NCBI RefSeq assembly: GCF_030316765.1
Contig: NZ_JASZYT010000003.1
Span: 186,001 to 250,000 of the forward strand
Source: Variovorax saccharolyticus
Lineage (GTDB): Bacteria; Pseudomonadota; Gammaproteobacteria; Burkholderiales; Burkholderiaceae_C
Reading direction: 5' to 3'
Length of the DNA: 64,000 nt
Below, in pieces: positions 1-9,686 of the stretch. The notes beneath the pieces were generated by a model. It was not told the origin of the DNA and did no database searches. It worked only from the letters and a program-made list of their open reading frames with translations. A program made the translations under genes and the position numbers. Every line of letters starts with the position of its first letter. Position 1 is the first letter of the stretch.

Positions 1-417
1 CGCCGGCTCGGTCATCGAGAAGGCGGAGCGGATCGTGCCGGCCATCAGCGGCGCCAGCCACTGCGCCTGCTGGGCCTCGCTGCCGTAATTGGCCAGCACC
101 TCCATGTTGCCGGTGTCGGGCGCCGAGCAGTTGAAGATCTCGGGCGCCCACAGCACCCGGCCCATGATCTCCTTGACCGGCGCGTATTCCAGGTTGCTGA
201 GGCCGCTGCCGTGCGCGCCCGAAAGGAACAGGTTCCACAGCCCGGCCTCGCGCGCCCGGGCCTTGAGCGACTGCAGCACCTGCGGCGTGCGGTACGGATG
301 GCTGCTCTCGCGAACCTCGTCGTAGTAGGCGTTCTCGACCGGGTAGACATGCGCCTGCATGAAGTCCTCGACGCGCTGCTGCAGGGCGAGCGAACGCCCG
401 GAGTGGTTGAAGTCCAT
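1..417 (-). CDS. Acyl-CoA dehydrogenase, N-terminal part (runs off the window)
   Basis: The visible 139 residues begin MDFNHSGRSLALQQRVEDF and read as the alpha-helical N-terminal domain of a flavin acyl-CoA dehydrogenase. They end in SAFSMTEPA, the start of the flavin/substrate loop (the family M-T-E-P motif). The wording PVENAYYDEV and the NCSAPDTGNMEVL segment resemble the ACAD10/11-like branch rather than short-chain dehydrogenases; that subfamily call is from memory. The start is the ATG at 417, 16 bases after the stop of the methyltransferase gene, so it is probably the last visible gene of the minus-strand acyl-CoA operon. The catalytic domain is outside the window, so substrate cannot be judged. 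Confidence 0.85.
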   Translation of the reverse strand, partial: MDFNHSGRSLALQQRVEDFMQAHVYPVENAYYDEVRESSHPYRTPQVLQSLKARAREAGLWNLFLSGAHGSGLSNLEYAPVKEIMGRVLWAPEIFNCSAPDTGNMEVLANYGSEAQQAQWLAPLMAGTIRSAFSMTEPA

Positions 418-433
418 CGATGGTCCTTGCGTC

Positions 434-1045
434 TCAGAGGCGGGTGAGCACGACCGCCAGTTCGTGCGCGCCCAGCGGATGGATCACGCGTTCGTAGGGT
501 GGCTTGGGCCATGACCAGCGCACAGCGGCAAACAGCGCGCGCATGGCATGGATGTCGCAGTGGTAGGGCGGCCCGGTGATGTAGCCATCCGCGGCACCGG
601 CTGCCGGGGCCTGCATGAAGAGCGCCAGCAGGCGGCCGCCGGGCCTCAGCCAGGCATGCAGCTGCGCCGCGTAGGCGGTCCAGTGGTCGGGATGCAGGGC
701 GCACAGGCAGGTCTGCTCGTAGACCGTGTCGACCGGCTGCGGCGGGGACCACTGCAGGACGTCGGCCTGCAGCACGCCGGCCTGCAGGCCGCGCTCGGCC
801 AGCCGCTGCGCGCTGCGCTCGACCGCCGCGGGCGCGTAGTCGAGCCCAGTCACGGCCGCGCCGGCCGCCGCCAGTTCGGCCAGCTCCCAGCCGCTGCCGC
901 AGCCGGGCACCAGCACGCTGCTGCCGGCCGGGAAGGCGCCGGCATCACGCCAGCGCAGCAGCTGCGGGCTGGCGGCGCCGCGGTCCCACGGCGTGGTGCC
1001 GGTCTCGAAGCGGGCTTGCCAGAAGGCGGCGTCGGGGCCGGCCAT
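434..1045 (-). CDS. SAM-dependent methyltransferase, thiopurine methyltransferase (TPMT) family
   Basis: A 203-residue protein with a class I methyltransferase fold. The opening FWQARFETGTTPWDRG is the typical bacterial TPMT N-terminus, VLVPGCGSGWELAELA is the SAM-binding glycine loop, and VYEQTCLCALHPDHW and GPPYHCD are TPMT-family landmarks. In bacteria the family methylates thiol, selenium or tellurium compounds; the role in an acyl-CoA operon is unclear. It lies 89 bases downstream of the acyl-CoA ligase gene, separated by a GC-rich repeat, and 16 bases upstream of the next acyl-CoA dehydrogenase. The family call is firm; the substrate is unknown. Confidence 0.85.
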   Translation of the reverse strand: MAGPDAAFWQARFETGTTPWDRGAASPQLLRWRDAGAFPAGSSVLVPGCGSGWELAELAAAGAAVTGLDYAPAAVERSAQRLAERGLQAGVLQADVLQWSPPQPVDTVYEQTCLCALHPDHWTAYAAQLHAWLRPGGRLLALFMQAPAAGAADGYITGPPYHCDIHAMRALFAAVRWSWPKPPYERVIHPLGAHELAVVLTRL

Positions 1046-1080
1046 GTCAGTGCCCGCCCGGCCGCCCGAAGGGCACTGAG

Positions 1081-1125
1081 CGCCCCCTCGGGGGGCAGCG
1101 ATACACGAAGTGATGAGCGTGGGGG
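1081..1125. repeat. GC-rich intergenic repeat, copy 1 (second copy near 63.7 kb)
   Basis: The stretch contains a CCCCCTCGGGGGG hairpin followed by a CACGAAGTG block and AGCGTGGGGG. The same order of blocks recurs at 63686-63732, between two TRAP transporter genes. It sits between the acyl-CoA ligase and methyltransferase genes and is non-coding. It is probably a dispersed palindromic intergenic element of this lineage; the hairpin could also end transcription. Only two copies fall in the window. Confidence 0.6.
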
Positions 1126-1134
1126 TGATTCATG

Positions 1135-2703
1135 TCAGGTGCCCTCCTTCGCGGGCGTGCGCAGCTTGGCCTTGAGCACCTTGCCGGTCGGATTGCGCGG
1201 CAGCGCATCCACGAGCCTCAGTTCCCGCGGCAGCTTGTAGCGCGCGAGCCGCGTCTCGGCGAAGGCCTGCAAGGCTTCGAGCGTGATCGCCCTGCCCGGC
1301 TTGACCGCGACCACCGCCACCACGCGTTCGCCCCAGCGCTCGTCGGGCGCACCAATCACGGCCACCTCGGCGATGTCGGGGTGGTCGTAGAGCACGCTCT
1401 CGACCTCGGCCGGGTAGATGTTCTCACCGCCGCTGATCACCATGTCCTTGAGCCGGTCGCAGATGAAGAGAAAGCCCTCGGCGTCGCGATAGCCGACGTC
1501 GCCGCTGCGGAACCAGCCATCGCGCGTGAACACCGCGGCCGTGGCCTCGGGCTGCTTCCAGTAGCCGGCCATCACGTTGGCGCCGCGCACGCAGACCTCG
1601 CCCGCGGCGCCGGGTTCGGTGATCGGCTCGCCCACCGCGTCGATCAGCCGGATCTCGGTGAGCAGCGGCGGCGTGCCGCTGGAGCCCAGCTTGTCGGTCG
1701 CGCGGTCGGGGCTCAGGAAGGTGATCATCGAGGCGGTCTCGGTCATGCCGTAGCCCTGGTGCACCGGCACGCCGCGCGCGGCATAGAGGCGCAGCAGCGG
1801 CTCGGGCATCGGCGCGCCGCCCACGGCCACCAGCCGCAGCGAGCTCAGGTCGGCCGCAGCGAAGTCCGGGTGCTGGCTGATGAAGAGCAGCATCGCCGGC
1901 ACCCCGAAACTGACAGTGACGCGGTGCTCGCGCACCGCCTGCAGCACCGCCGCGACATCGAAGCCGCGCTGCAGCACCAGGTGCCCGCCCGCCAGCAGCG
2001 TCGAGAGGCTGCCGCACAGCAGGCCGCCGACATGGAACATCGGCGCGAAATTGAGCGTGACATCGGTCGACACCATGTCCCACAACAGCATCTCGTTGAG
2101 GTTGTTGGCCCAGAAGTTGCCGTGCGTGAGCATCGCGCCCTTCGGGTGGCCGGTGGTGCCCGAGGTGTACATGATGACGGCGACCGCATCGGCGCTGGCC
2201 GGCACCGGATCGGGCGGCGTCGCGGCCTCGGCCATCAGCGCGTCGGCGGGCTCCCAGCCCGGTGCACCGCCGGCCCGGTGGATGAAGCGCTTGCAGGTCA
2301 GCGTGCCGCGCACGCCGTCGATCACCGCAAGATGTTCCTCGCCCACGATCAGCGTGTGGATGCCGGCGTCGCCGATGACGTACGCCAGTTCGGGGCCGCT
2401 GAGCCTGAAGTTGAGCGGCACGAAGATGCCGCCGATGCGGGAGGTCGCGAACATCACGACCACGAACATCGGATCGTTGAGCCCCAGGTAGCCGACGCGG
2501 TCGCCGGCTGCGACGCCGCCGGCAGCCAGTACCGCCGACATCGCCTCGATGCGCTGCTGCAGCTCGCCGTAGGTCCAGTGCAGTCCGTCGCAGCTCAGGG
2601 CCGGCTGCTTCGGCACGCGCCCGGCGCGGCGGGCCAGCCATTCGTGCAGGCCGACCGCGTGGGCGCTGCGGTCGGTCGGCGCACCAGTCAGCGCCCGGTC
2701 CAT
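1135..2703 (-). CDS. AMP-dependent acyl-CoA synthetase/ligase (FadD-like)
   Basis: A 522-residue ANL-superfamily enzyme that activates a carboxylic acid with ATP and CoA. Visible motifs are the phosphate loop YTSGTTGHPKGA, the GYGMTETAS adenine motif, the WFRSGDVGYRDAEGF hinge region and the C-terminal catalytic lysine in NPTGKVLK. I chose the ATG at 2703 (MDRALTGAPTDRS): the frame stays open further upstream, but that part overlaps the crotonase gene. The start overlaps the crotonase stop by 16 bases, which suggests translational coupling. In the atu-type pathway an acyl-CoA ligase (AtuH) accompanies the carboxylase genes, and this gene fits that slot. The acyl substrate cannot be told from sequence. 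Confidence 0.9.
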   Translation of the reverse strand: MDRALTGAPTDRSAHAVGLHEWLARRAGRVPKQPALSCDGLHWTYGELQQRIEAMSAVLAAGGVAAGDRVGYLGLNDPMFVVVMFATSRIGGIFVPLNFRLSGPELAYVIGDAGIHTLIVGEEHLAVIDGVRGTLTCKRFIHRAGGAPGWEPADALMAEAATPPDPVPASADAVAVIMYTSGTTGHPKGAMLTHGNFWANNLNEMLLWDMVSTDVTLNFAPMFHVGGLLCGSLSTLLAGGHLVLQRGFDVAAVLQAVREHRVTVSFGVPAMLLFISQHPDFAAADLSSLRLVAVGGAPMPEPLLRLYAARGVPVHQGYGMTETASMITFLSPDRATDKLGSSGTPPLLTEIRLIDAVGEPITEPGAAGEVCVRGANVMAGYWKQPEATAAVFTRDGWFRSGDVGYRDAEGFLFICDRLKDMVISGGENIYPAEVESVLYDHPDIAEVAVIGAPDERWGERVVAVVAVKPGRAITLEALQAFAETRLARYKLPRELRLVDALPRNPTGKVLKAKLRTPAKEGT

Positions 2704-3470
2704 GTCGGCCTCCGCTTCTCGTTGAACGAGGCCAGCCCCTCTTTCGCATCCTCGGTCATCGCGAGCAGAGCGATCTGGCTCTCGGTGTAGGCGATGCCTT
2801 CGTCGAAGGACATGGCCTCGAGCGCCCGCATCGCATACTTGCCGCGGCGGATCGCGGTAGGCGACTTGCCGGCAAGCCGGTCGATCAGCCACTGGGTCTT
2901 GGCGTCGAGCTCGGCGGCCGGTACCACGTAGTTGAGCAGTCCGCCCTCCTTCGCCTCGGCGGCGTCGAAGGGCTCGCCCGTCAGGCACCATTCGCGCACC
3001 GTGCGGCGCGGCGCGATACGCTGGAGCAGGCTCAGCACCTGCATCGGGAACAGCCCGATCTTGACCTCGGGCAGGCCGAACTGCACATGATCGGCAGCGA
3101 TCGCCATGTCGGTCATGCAGAGCAGGCCCAGGCCACCGGCCATGCACACGCCATTGATGCGCGCGATGCTCGGCAAGGTCGAGTCCTGCGCCTCGCGCAG
3201 CATGTCGGCATAGTCGATGTTGGGACGCGACAGGTCGAAGGCGAAGCCCGCACCGGGCTGCAGGTCGCCACCGGCGCAGAAGGCCTTGTCGCCGGCGGCC
3301 GTGAGCACGATCACGCGCACCTCGGGGTCGGCATGGGCCCGGGCGTAGCCCTCGCGGATGCCAGCGATCACGTCCTTGTTGATCGCGTTGCGCTTGTCGG
3401 GGCGGTTGATGGTGATCCAGAAGGCTCTGTCGCGCTTCTCGTGCATTACGGCGGGGTTGGGTTCGGTCAT
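2688..3470 (-). CDS. Enoyl-CoA hydratase/isomerase (crotonase) family protein
   Basis: A 260-residue crotonase. FCAGGDL and INGVCMAGGLGLLCMTD form the oxyanion-hole region and FGLPEVKIGLFP the second catalytic strand. Aligned by eye with rat enoyl-CoA hydratase, the Glu164 equivalent is kept (E135) but the Glu144 position is glycine (G115). It may therefore be a specialised hydratase or lyase. In an operon with a biotin-dependent carboxylase, the expected step is hydration of a glutaconyl-type CoA (AtuE or LiuC role). A good ribosome-binding site, AGGAGACC, precedes ATG 3470. About 500 bases of palindromic sequence separate it from the biotin carboxylase gene, so it may have its own promoter. 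Confidence 0.88.
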   Translation of the reverse strand: MTEPNPAVMHEKRDRAFWITINRPDKRNAINKDVIAGIREGYARAHADPEVRVIVLTAAGDKAFCAGGDLQPGAGFAFDLSRPNIDYADMLREAQDSTLPSIARINGVCMAGGLGLLCMTDMAIAADHVQFGLPEVKIGLFPMQVLSLLQRIAPRRTVREWCLTGEPFDAAEAKEGGLLNYVVPAAELDAKTQWLIDRLAGKSPTAIRRGKYAMRALEAMSFDEGIAYTESQIALLAMTEDAKEGLASFNEKRRPTWTGR

Positions 3471-3513
3471 TGAGGTCTCCTTGATTCTTGTTGCGGTTGT
3501 TGGCGGCGATGGC

Positions 3514-3688
3514 GGGCGGTATGCCCTGGGCCGGCCGACGTCACCGGCCGCTTCGCGGCTGCCCTGCGCTGCTCACGGTACGCGGGGTCTCGCTCAAACT
3601 CGCTTCGCTCAAACAGTCGCGAGCCCTGATCCGCGCACCGCTGCGCTGCTCGGCGGTGCCTCAACGGCCGGCCCAGGGCATACCGCCC
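3514..3688. repeat. Long intergenic inverted repeat (24-bp perfect arms)
   Basis: Arms at 3514-3537 and 3665-3688 are perfect reverse complements over 24 bases (starting GGGCGGTATGCCCTGGG). They enclose about 127 bases of GC-rich, apparently non-coding sequence with AACTCGCTTCGCTC-type runs. It occupies the first half of the 500-base gap between the crotonase and biotin carboxylase genes. No transposase is nearby. It looks like a miniature inverted-repeat or palindromic intergenic element. Confidence 0.7.
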
Positions 3689-3754
3689 ACCACCGCTGAG
3701 ACGTCGGGGTTGCATCGGCGTTGGAGAAGTTGGGGTTGTTCGCATACCCCTGAG

Positions 3755-3937
3755 CCCGGCACGCGGTGCGGGACGGGCGATCCCCTCTGCGCCGCTGAGG
3801 AGCGGAGCTTCAGGCGGAAAAAGGGCCGCGCGTGTTTGAGCGAAGCGAGTTTGCGCGGACCCCGCCTGAAGCGAGCACCGGAAGGGAGCCCGAAGGGCCG
3901 GCGCAGTGGGGTCGTTCGGCCCGTACCGCGTGCCGGG
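3755..3937. repeat. Second nested intergenic inverted repeat
   Basis: Outer arms at 3755-3771 and 3921-3937 match as reverse complements at 16 of 17 positions (CCCGGCACGCGGTGCGG). A nested pair, GCTTCAGGCGG at 3807-3817 and its perfect complement at 3862-3872, lies inside. Together with the repeat at 3514-3688 it fills the gap between two operon genes. Transcribed RNA would fold into a long branched stem, so processing or partial termination in the operon is possible. Confidence 0.65.
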
Positions 3938-3970
3938 CGCCCGCCCAAGAGAAAGGAATCTCACCATCGC

Positions 3971-5974
<2,004 letters not shown>

Positions 5975-6016
5975 GAGAATGAATCCGGAAAGGTTTGCCG
6001 TCGGGCGGGCCTGCGC

Positions 6017-7171
6017 TCAGGCCGGCTGGGGAAAGATGCCCATGAACTTGCTGAGGATCTGCAGCATCACCTCGTCGGCGCCGCCGCCGATCGAGGTCAG
6101 CCGGCCGTCGCGGAAGATGCGCGAGATCGGGCTCTCGTCCATGAAGCCCATGCCACCCCAGAACTGCAGGCAGCTGTCGGCCACTTCGCGGATCACGCGG
6201 CCAGCCTTGAGCTTGGCCATGGTGGCGGTGCGGGTGGCGTCCTGGCCGGCCGTGACTTCGGCCACACCCTGCCAGCAGATCGCGCGCAGGCAGGCGACCT
6301 CGGTCTGCAGCTCGGCCAGCCGGTAGTGCACCCACTGGTTGTCGAGCACCGAACGCCCGAAGGCCTGGCGGTCGCGGGTGTAGCCGATGGTGGTGTCGAT
6401 CGCGCGCTGCGCCATGCCGGCGTTGTTGAGCGCGCCCCACAGCCGCTCGACCTGGAACTGCTCCATCTGGTAGATGAAGCCCATGCCCTCCTCGCCGATG
6501 CGGTGGCGCTGCGGCACCCGCACGTCGTCGAAGTGCAGCTGGGCGGTGTCGGACGCATGCATGCCCATCTTGCGCAGCTTGCGCGCGACCGAGACGCCCC
6601 TGGTCTTCATCGGCACGATGATCAGCGACTTGTTGCGGTGCGCCGCGCCGTCGGAGGTGTTGGCCAGCACGCAGCAGAAGTCGGCCTGCGTGCCGTTGGT
6701 GGTCCACATCTTGCCGCCGTTGATGACGTAGTCGCCGCCGTCCTTGCGCGCGGTGGTCTTGATCGAGGCCACGTCGGAGCCGCTGCCGACCTCGGAGACG
6801 CCGAGGCAGGCCACGTACTCGCCGCTGATCGCCGGTGCCAGGAACTCGTCGCGCAGCGCCTGGCTGCCGCGGTGCGCCAGGGCCGGTGTCGCCATGTCGG
6901 TCTGCACGCCGATGGCCATCGGGATGCCGCCGCAGTTCATGCGCGCGAGGCCTTCGGCCAGCACCGCGCCGAAGGAGTAGTCGAGCCCCGAGCCGCCGTT
7001 CTCGACCGGCTTGGTGAGGCCCAGCAGGCCGAGCGCGCCGAGCTGCCGGAAGACCTGGTGGGCCGGGAAGATCTCTTCGCGCTCCCATTCGTCGACATGG
7101 GGATTGATCTCCTTGTCGATGAAGCGGCTCAGCGTGTCGCGCAGGGCCTCGTGTTCGGGGGTGAGCTGCAT
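6017..7171 (-). CDS. Acyl-CoA dehydrogenase (citronellyl-/isovaleryl-CoA dehydrogenase-like)
   Basis: A full-length 384-residue flavin dehydrogenase. Landmarks are CLGVSEVGSGSDVASIKT and the WTTNGTQAD strand of the FAD/substrate domain, KMGMHASDTAQLHFDDVRVP, and the C-terminal FWGGMGFMDESPISRIFRDGR. It lies directly between the carboxyltransferase beta gene (10-base gap) and the biotin carboxylase alpha gene. This is where the alpha,beta-dehydrogenase that feeds a carboxylase is expected (AtuD or LiuA role). It should introduce the double bond that the carboxylase then extends. The atu assignment rests on neighbourhood and on the AtuA homologue at 19.8 kb. Confidence 0.9.
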   Translation of the reverse strand: MQLTPEHEALRDTLSRFIDKEINPHVDEWEREEIFPAHQVFRQLGALGLLGLTKPVENGGSGLDYSFGAVLAEGLARMNCGGIPMAIGVQTDMATPALAHRGSQALRDEFLAPAISGEYVACLGVSEVGSGSDVASIKTTARKDGGDYVINGGKMWTTNGTQADFCCVLANTSDGAAHRNKSLIIVPMKTRGVSVARKLRKMGMHASDTAQLHFDDVRVPQRHRIGEEGMGFIYQMEQFQVERLWGALNNAGMAQRAIDTTIGYTRDRQAFGRSVLDNQWVHYRLAELQTEVACLRAICWQGVAEVTAGQDATRTATMAKLKAGRVIREVADSCLQFWGGMGFMDESPISRIFRDGRLTSIGGGADEVMLQILSKFMGIFPQPA

Positions 7172-7181
7172 GCCGTGGACC

Positions 7182-8801
7182 TCAGGGGCGTGCGACCGAG
7201 AACTGCATCTTCTGCGGCTCGCGCAGCTCGGATTCGCGGCAGATCGACAGCACCTTGGACAGCACGGCGCGGGTGTCGCGCGGGTCGATCACGCCATCGT
7301 CGAGCAGGCGCGCGCTGGTCGTGAACACGCTCATCTGGCTGTCGAAGCGATCGATGATGCGGCGCTCCAGATCGTCGAGCTTGGCCTGGTCGACCTCGCC
7401 CTTTCGCTTCATTGCGGCCTCGGTCACGATGACCATGGTCTTGGCGGCCTGCTCGCCGCCCATCACGGCGGTCTTGGCATTCGGCCACGAGAAGCAGAAG
7501 CGCGGATGGAAGCCGCGGCCGCACATGCCGTAGTTGCCGGCGCCGAAGGAGGCGCCGCAATAGATGGTGATCTGCGGCACCGTGGCGTTGGTCACGGCCT
7601 GGATCATCTTGGAACCGTGCTTGATGATGCCGGCCTCCTCGTAGTCGCGCCCGACCATGAAGCCGGTCGTGTTGTTGAGATAGAGGATCGGCGTCTTCGA
7701 CTGGCAACAGGCCTGGATGAAATGCGTCGCCTTGGTGGCGCCGGCCGGGTCGATCGGACCGTTGTTGGTCACGATGCCCAGCGGCAGTCCCTCGATCTTG
7801 ATGTGGCCGACCACGGTGGCGCCGCCGTAGTTCTCGCCGAACTCGAGGAACTCGGAGTCGTCGGCGATGCGCGCGATCACCTGCTTCATGTCGACCGGGC
7901 GCTTGTGGTCCATCGGCATGATGCCCAGCAGCTCCTCGGCGTCGTAGCGCGGCGGCTTGAAGCGGCGCGGCGGCTCGGCCGGCACATCGCGGTTCCAGTC
8001 GATGCTGGCCATGATCTCGCGGGCGATGCGGATCGCGTCGCGGTCGTCCTCGGCCAGGTAGTCGCCCAGGCCCGAGATCGAAGTGTGCATCACGGCGCCG
8101 CCCAGTTCTTCCTCGGTCGCGATCTCGCCGGTGGCGGCCTTGAGCAGCGGCGGGCCGGCCAGGAAGGCCCGCGAGCGGCCCCGCACCATCACGATGTAGT
8201 CGGAGAGGCCAGTCTGGTAGGCGCCGCCCGCCGTGGACGATCCGTGTGTCACGGTAAGCACCGGCAGGCCGGCCGCCGAGATGCGCGCGATGTTGCGGAA
8301 CAGGTTGCCGCCGGTCACGAATTCCTCGACCTTGTAGGTCATGAGGTTGGCGCCCGCGCTCTCGACCAGCTGGATGTAGGGCAGCTTGTTCTCCAGCGCC
8401 AGTTCCTGCATGCGCAGCTGCTTCGGGATGCCCATGGGCTGCAGCGCCCCGGCGTCGATGCCCGAATCGGAGGCGTTGATCATCACGCGCACGCCCGAGA
8501 CCCAGCCGATGCCGCCGATCACGCCGCCGCCCGGCACGCTCTTCTCGAGGTCGGGGTTGTCGAGGCCCAGCCCCGCCAGTGAAGAGATCTCCAGAAACGG
8601 CGTGCCCGGGTCGAGCAGCAGCGACAGGCGCTCGCGCGGCAGCAGCTGGCCGCGCTTCTCGAAGCGCTCGCGCGACTTGGCCGAGGTGGCGACGCTGCGC
8701 CGCTCGTAGCCATGGACGCGCTCGATCAGCGCGAGCATGCCGTCGCGGTTGGCCCGGAAGGCCTCGCTGCCGGGGGAAATGGTCGATTCGATGGTTGCCA
8801 T
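7182..8801 (-). CDS. Acyl-CoA carboxylase beta subunit (carboxyltransferase)
   Basis: A 539-residue carboxyltransferase that moves CO2 from biotin to an acyl-CoA. It has two crotonase-like halves. The N half shows RERLSLLLDPGTPFLEIS and the acyl-CoA loop THGSSTAGGAYQ; the C half shows NNTTGFMVGRDYEEAGIIKHG and GASFGAGNYGMCGRGF. These are typical of the methylcrotonyl-/geranyl-CoA carboxylase beta group (LiuB/AtuC) and less like propionyl-CoA carboxylase. It is the first gene of the minus-strand operon, and the 171-base region upstream is shared with the divergent toxin-antitoxin genes. Confidence 0.92.
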   Translation of the reverse strand: MATIESTISPGSEAFRANRDGMLALIERVHGYERRSVATSAKSRERFEKRGQLLPRERLSLLLDPGTPFLEISSLAGLGLDNPDLEKSVPGGGVIGGIGWVSGVRVMINASDSGIDAGALQPMGIPKQLRMQELALENKLPYIQLVESAGANLMTYKVEEFVTGGNLFRNIARISAAGLPVLTVTHGSSTAGGAYQTGLSDYIVMVRGRSRAFLAGPPLLKAATGEIATEEELGGAVMHTSISGLGDYLAEDDRDAIRIAREIMASIDWNRDVPAEPPRRFKPPRYDAEELLGIMPMDHKRPVDMKQVIARIADDSEFLEFGENYGGATVVGHIKIEGLPLGIVTNNGPIDPAGATKATHFIQACCQSKTPILYLNNTTGFMVGRDYEEAGIIKHGSKMIQAVTNATVPQITIYCGASFGAGNYGMCGRGFHPRFCFSWPNAKTAVMGGEQAAKTMVIVTEAAMKRKGEVDQAKLDDLERRIIDRFDSQMSVFTTSARLLDDGVIDPRDTRAVLSKVLSICRESELREPQKMQFSVARP

Positions 8802-8927
8802 GTGCGCTGTGCCCGCTGCGCTGGAGCGGGGCTCTGGTGTGTGTGTGCGGCAAGCTTAGGCATCGGATCGGGGGCGGTCTTGCGCGAACTCGCTGCCCTC
8901 GTGCGGAGGAGCAGAGCCGCCCATTCG

Positions 8928-8943
8928 GGACTGAATTCAGTCC
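8928..8943. promoter_or_regulatory. Perfect 16-bp palindrome upstream of the toxin-antitoxin genes (candidate operator)
   Basis: GGACTGAATTCAGTCC is its own reverse complement. It ends 29 bases before the antitoxin ATG and touches a CATAAT (8943-8948) that could be a -10 element. Phd/YefM antitoxins typically repress their own operon through such palindromes, so this is the likely autoregulatory site. It also lies 127 bases upstream of the divergent carboxylase operon, and a regulator of that operon could use it instead. Confidence 0.5.
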
Positions 8944-8972
8944 ATAATCAGTCTTCGTGCCAGGACCAGCCC

Positions 8973-9245
8973 ATGAAATTCTCGACACAGGTCAAGCCCA
9001 TCAGCTACCTCAAGAGCCACGCCGCGGAGATCGTCAGAGACATCTCGGAGAGCCGAGAACCCATGCTGATCACGCAGAACGGTGAAGCCAAGCTGGTGGT
9101 GATGGATGTCCGGTCCTATGAGGAGCATGAAGAGACTCTTGCGCTCCTGAAGCTGCTGGCACTCGGCCACCGCGAGATCGAGCAAGGCAGGTTCAGGCCG
9201 GCGGACGACGTCTTCGCAGAGATGGACAAGGACGATCCGCCGTGA
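8973..9245 (+). CDS. Phd/YefM-type antitoxin
   Basis: A 90-residue protein. The N-terminal part MKFSTQVKPISYLKSHAAE with EPMLITQNGEAKLVVM is the Phd/YefM DNA-binding dimerisation fold. The acidic C-terminal tail (FAEMDKDDPP) is the usual toxin-neutralising region. ATG 8973 was chosen because it gives the canonical antitoxin N-terminus; the frame is open further upstream but without homology. Its stop overlaps the toxin start by four bases (GTGA), the classic coupling of a toxin-antitoxin operon. Confidence 0.88.
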   Translation: MKFSTQVKPISYLKSHAAEIVRDISESREPMLITQNGEAKLVVMDVRSYEEHEETLALLKLLALGHREIEQGRFRPADDVFAEMDKDDPP

Positions 9246-9580
9246 GGGTCGTCTTCCTCCAGTCGGCGGAAGCCGACTTGAAGGACTTGCGGAGCTACGT
9301 CGTCAAGAACTTTGGCAAGTCTGCCTGGCTCGCGAGCTACGACAAGATCAAGGAATCCGTGGCGATGAACCAGGATCATCCCAAGGCGGGCCGGGTTCCC
9401 CCGGAGCTGGAGAAGCTTCACATCGCCCAGTACCGGCAAGTCCTCTCGGGGATGAACAGGGTGATCTACGAGCTGAGGGACGACACGGCCTTCATCCACA
9501 TCGTCTGTGACACGAGACGGGATCTGCAAGGGCTGCTGATGAAGCGAATCGTCAACCCTGCGGGCGCCGGCCGGGACTGA
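9242..9580 (+). CDS. RelE/ParE-family toxin
   Basis: A 112-residue protein starting with GTG inside the antitoxin stop. The opening VVFLQSAEADLKDLRSYV, the middle LHIAQYRQVLSGMNRVIYEL and the closing AFIHIVCDTRRDLQGLL are the standard beta-strand pattern of the RelE/ParE superfamily. Members either cleave mRNA on the ribosome or poison gyrase. Which applies here cannot be told by eye, though the helix-rich start is more ParE-like. It pairs with the antitoxin directly upstream. Confidence 0.85.
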   Translation: MRVVFLQSAEADLKDLRSYVVKNFGKSAWLASYDKIKESVAMNQDHPKAGRVPPELEKLHIAQYRQVLSGMNRVIYELRDDTAFIHIVCDTRRDLQGLLMKRIVNPAGAGRD

Positions 9581-9686
9581 GTCCTGCGCCAATGCGAAGC
9601 AGGACTTCAGCGCCTGGACGCAAGCGTTTCCCGCCCCCGCCCGCTAGCCTTGGCCCGCATCCACCGCCGGCCCGGCACTGCATCCC

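Noticed and set aside
2704..3147. In-frame upstream extension of the acyl-CoA ligase
   Set aside because: It reads through the crotonase gene in another frame. The domain starts correctly at ATG 2703.
8802..8927. TTGACA-like promoter for the divergent carboxylase operon
   Set aside because: No -35/-10 pair with acceptable spacing could be identified by eye on the minus strand.
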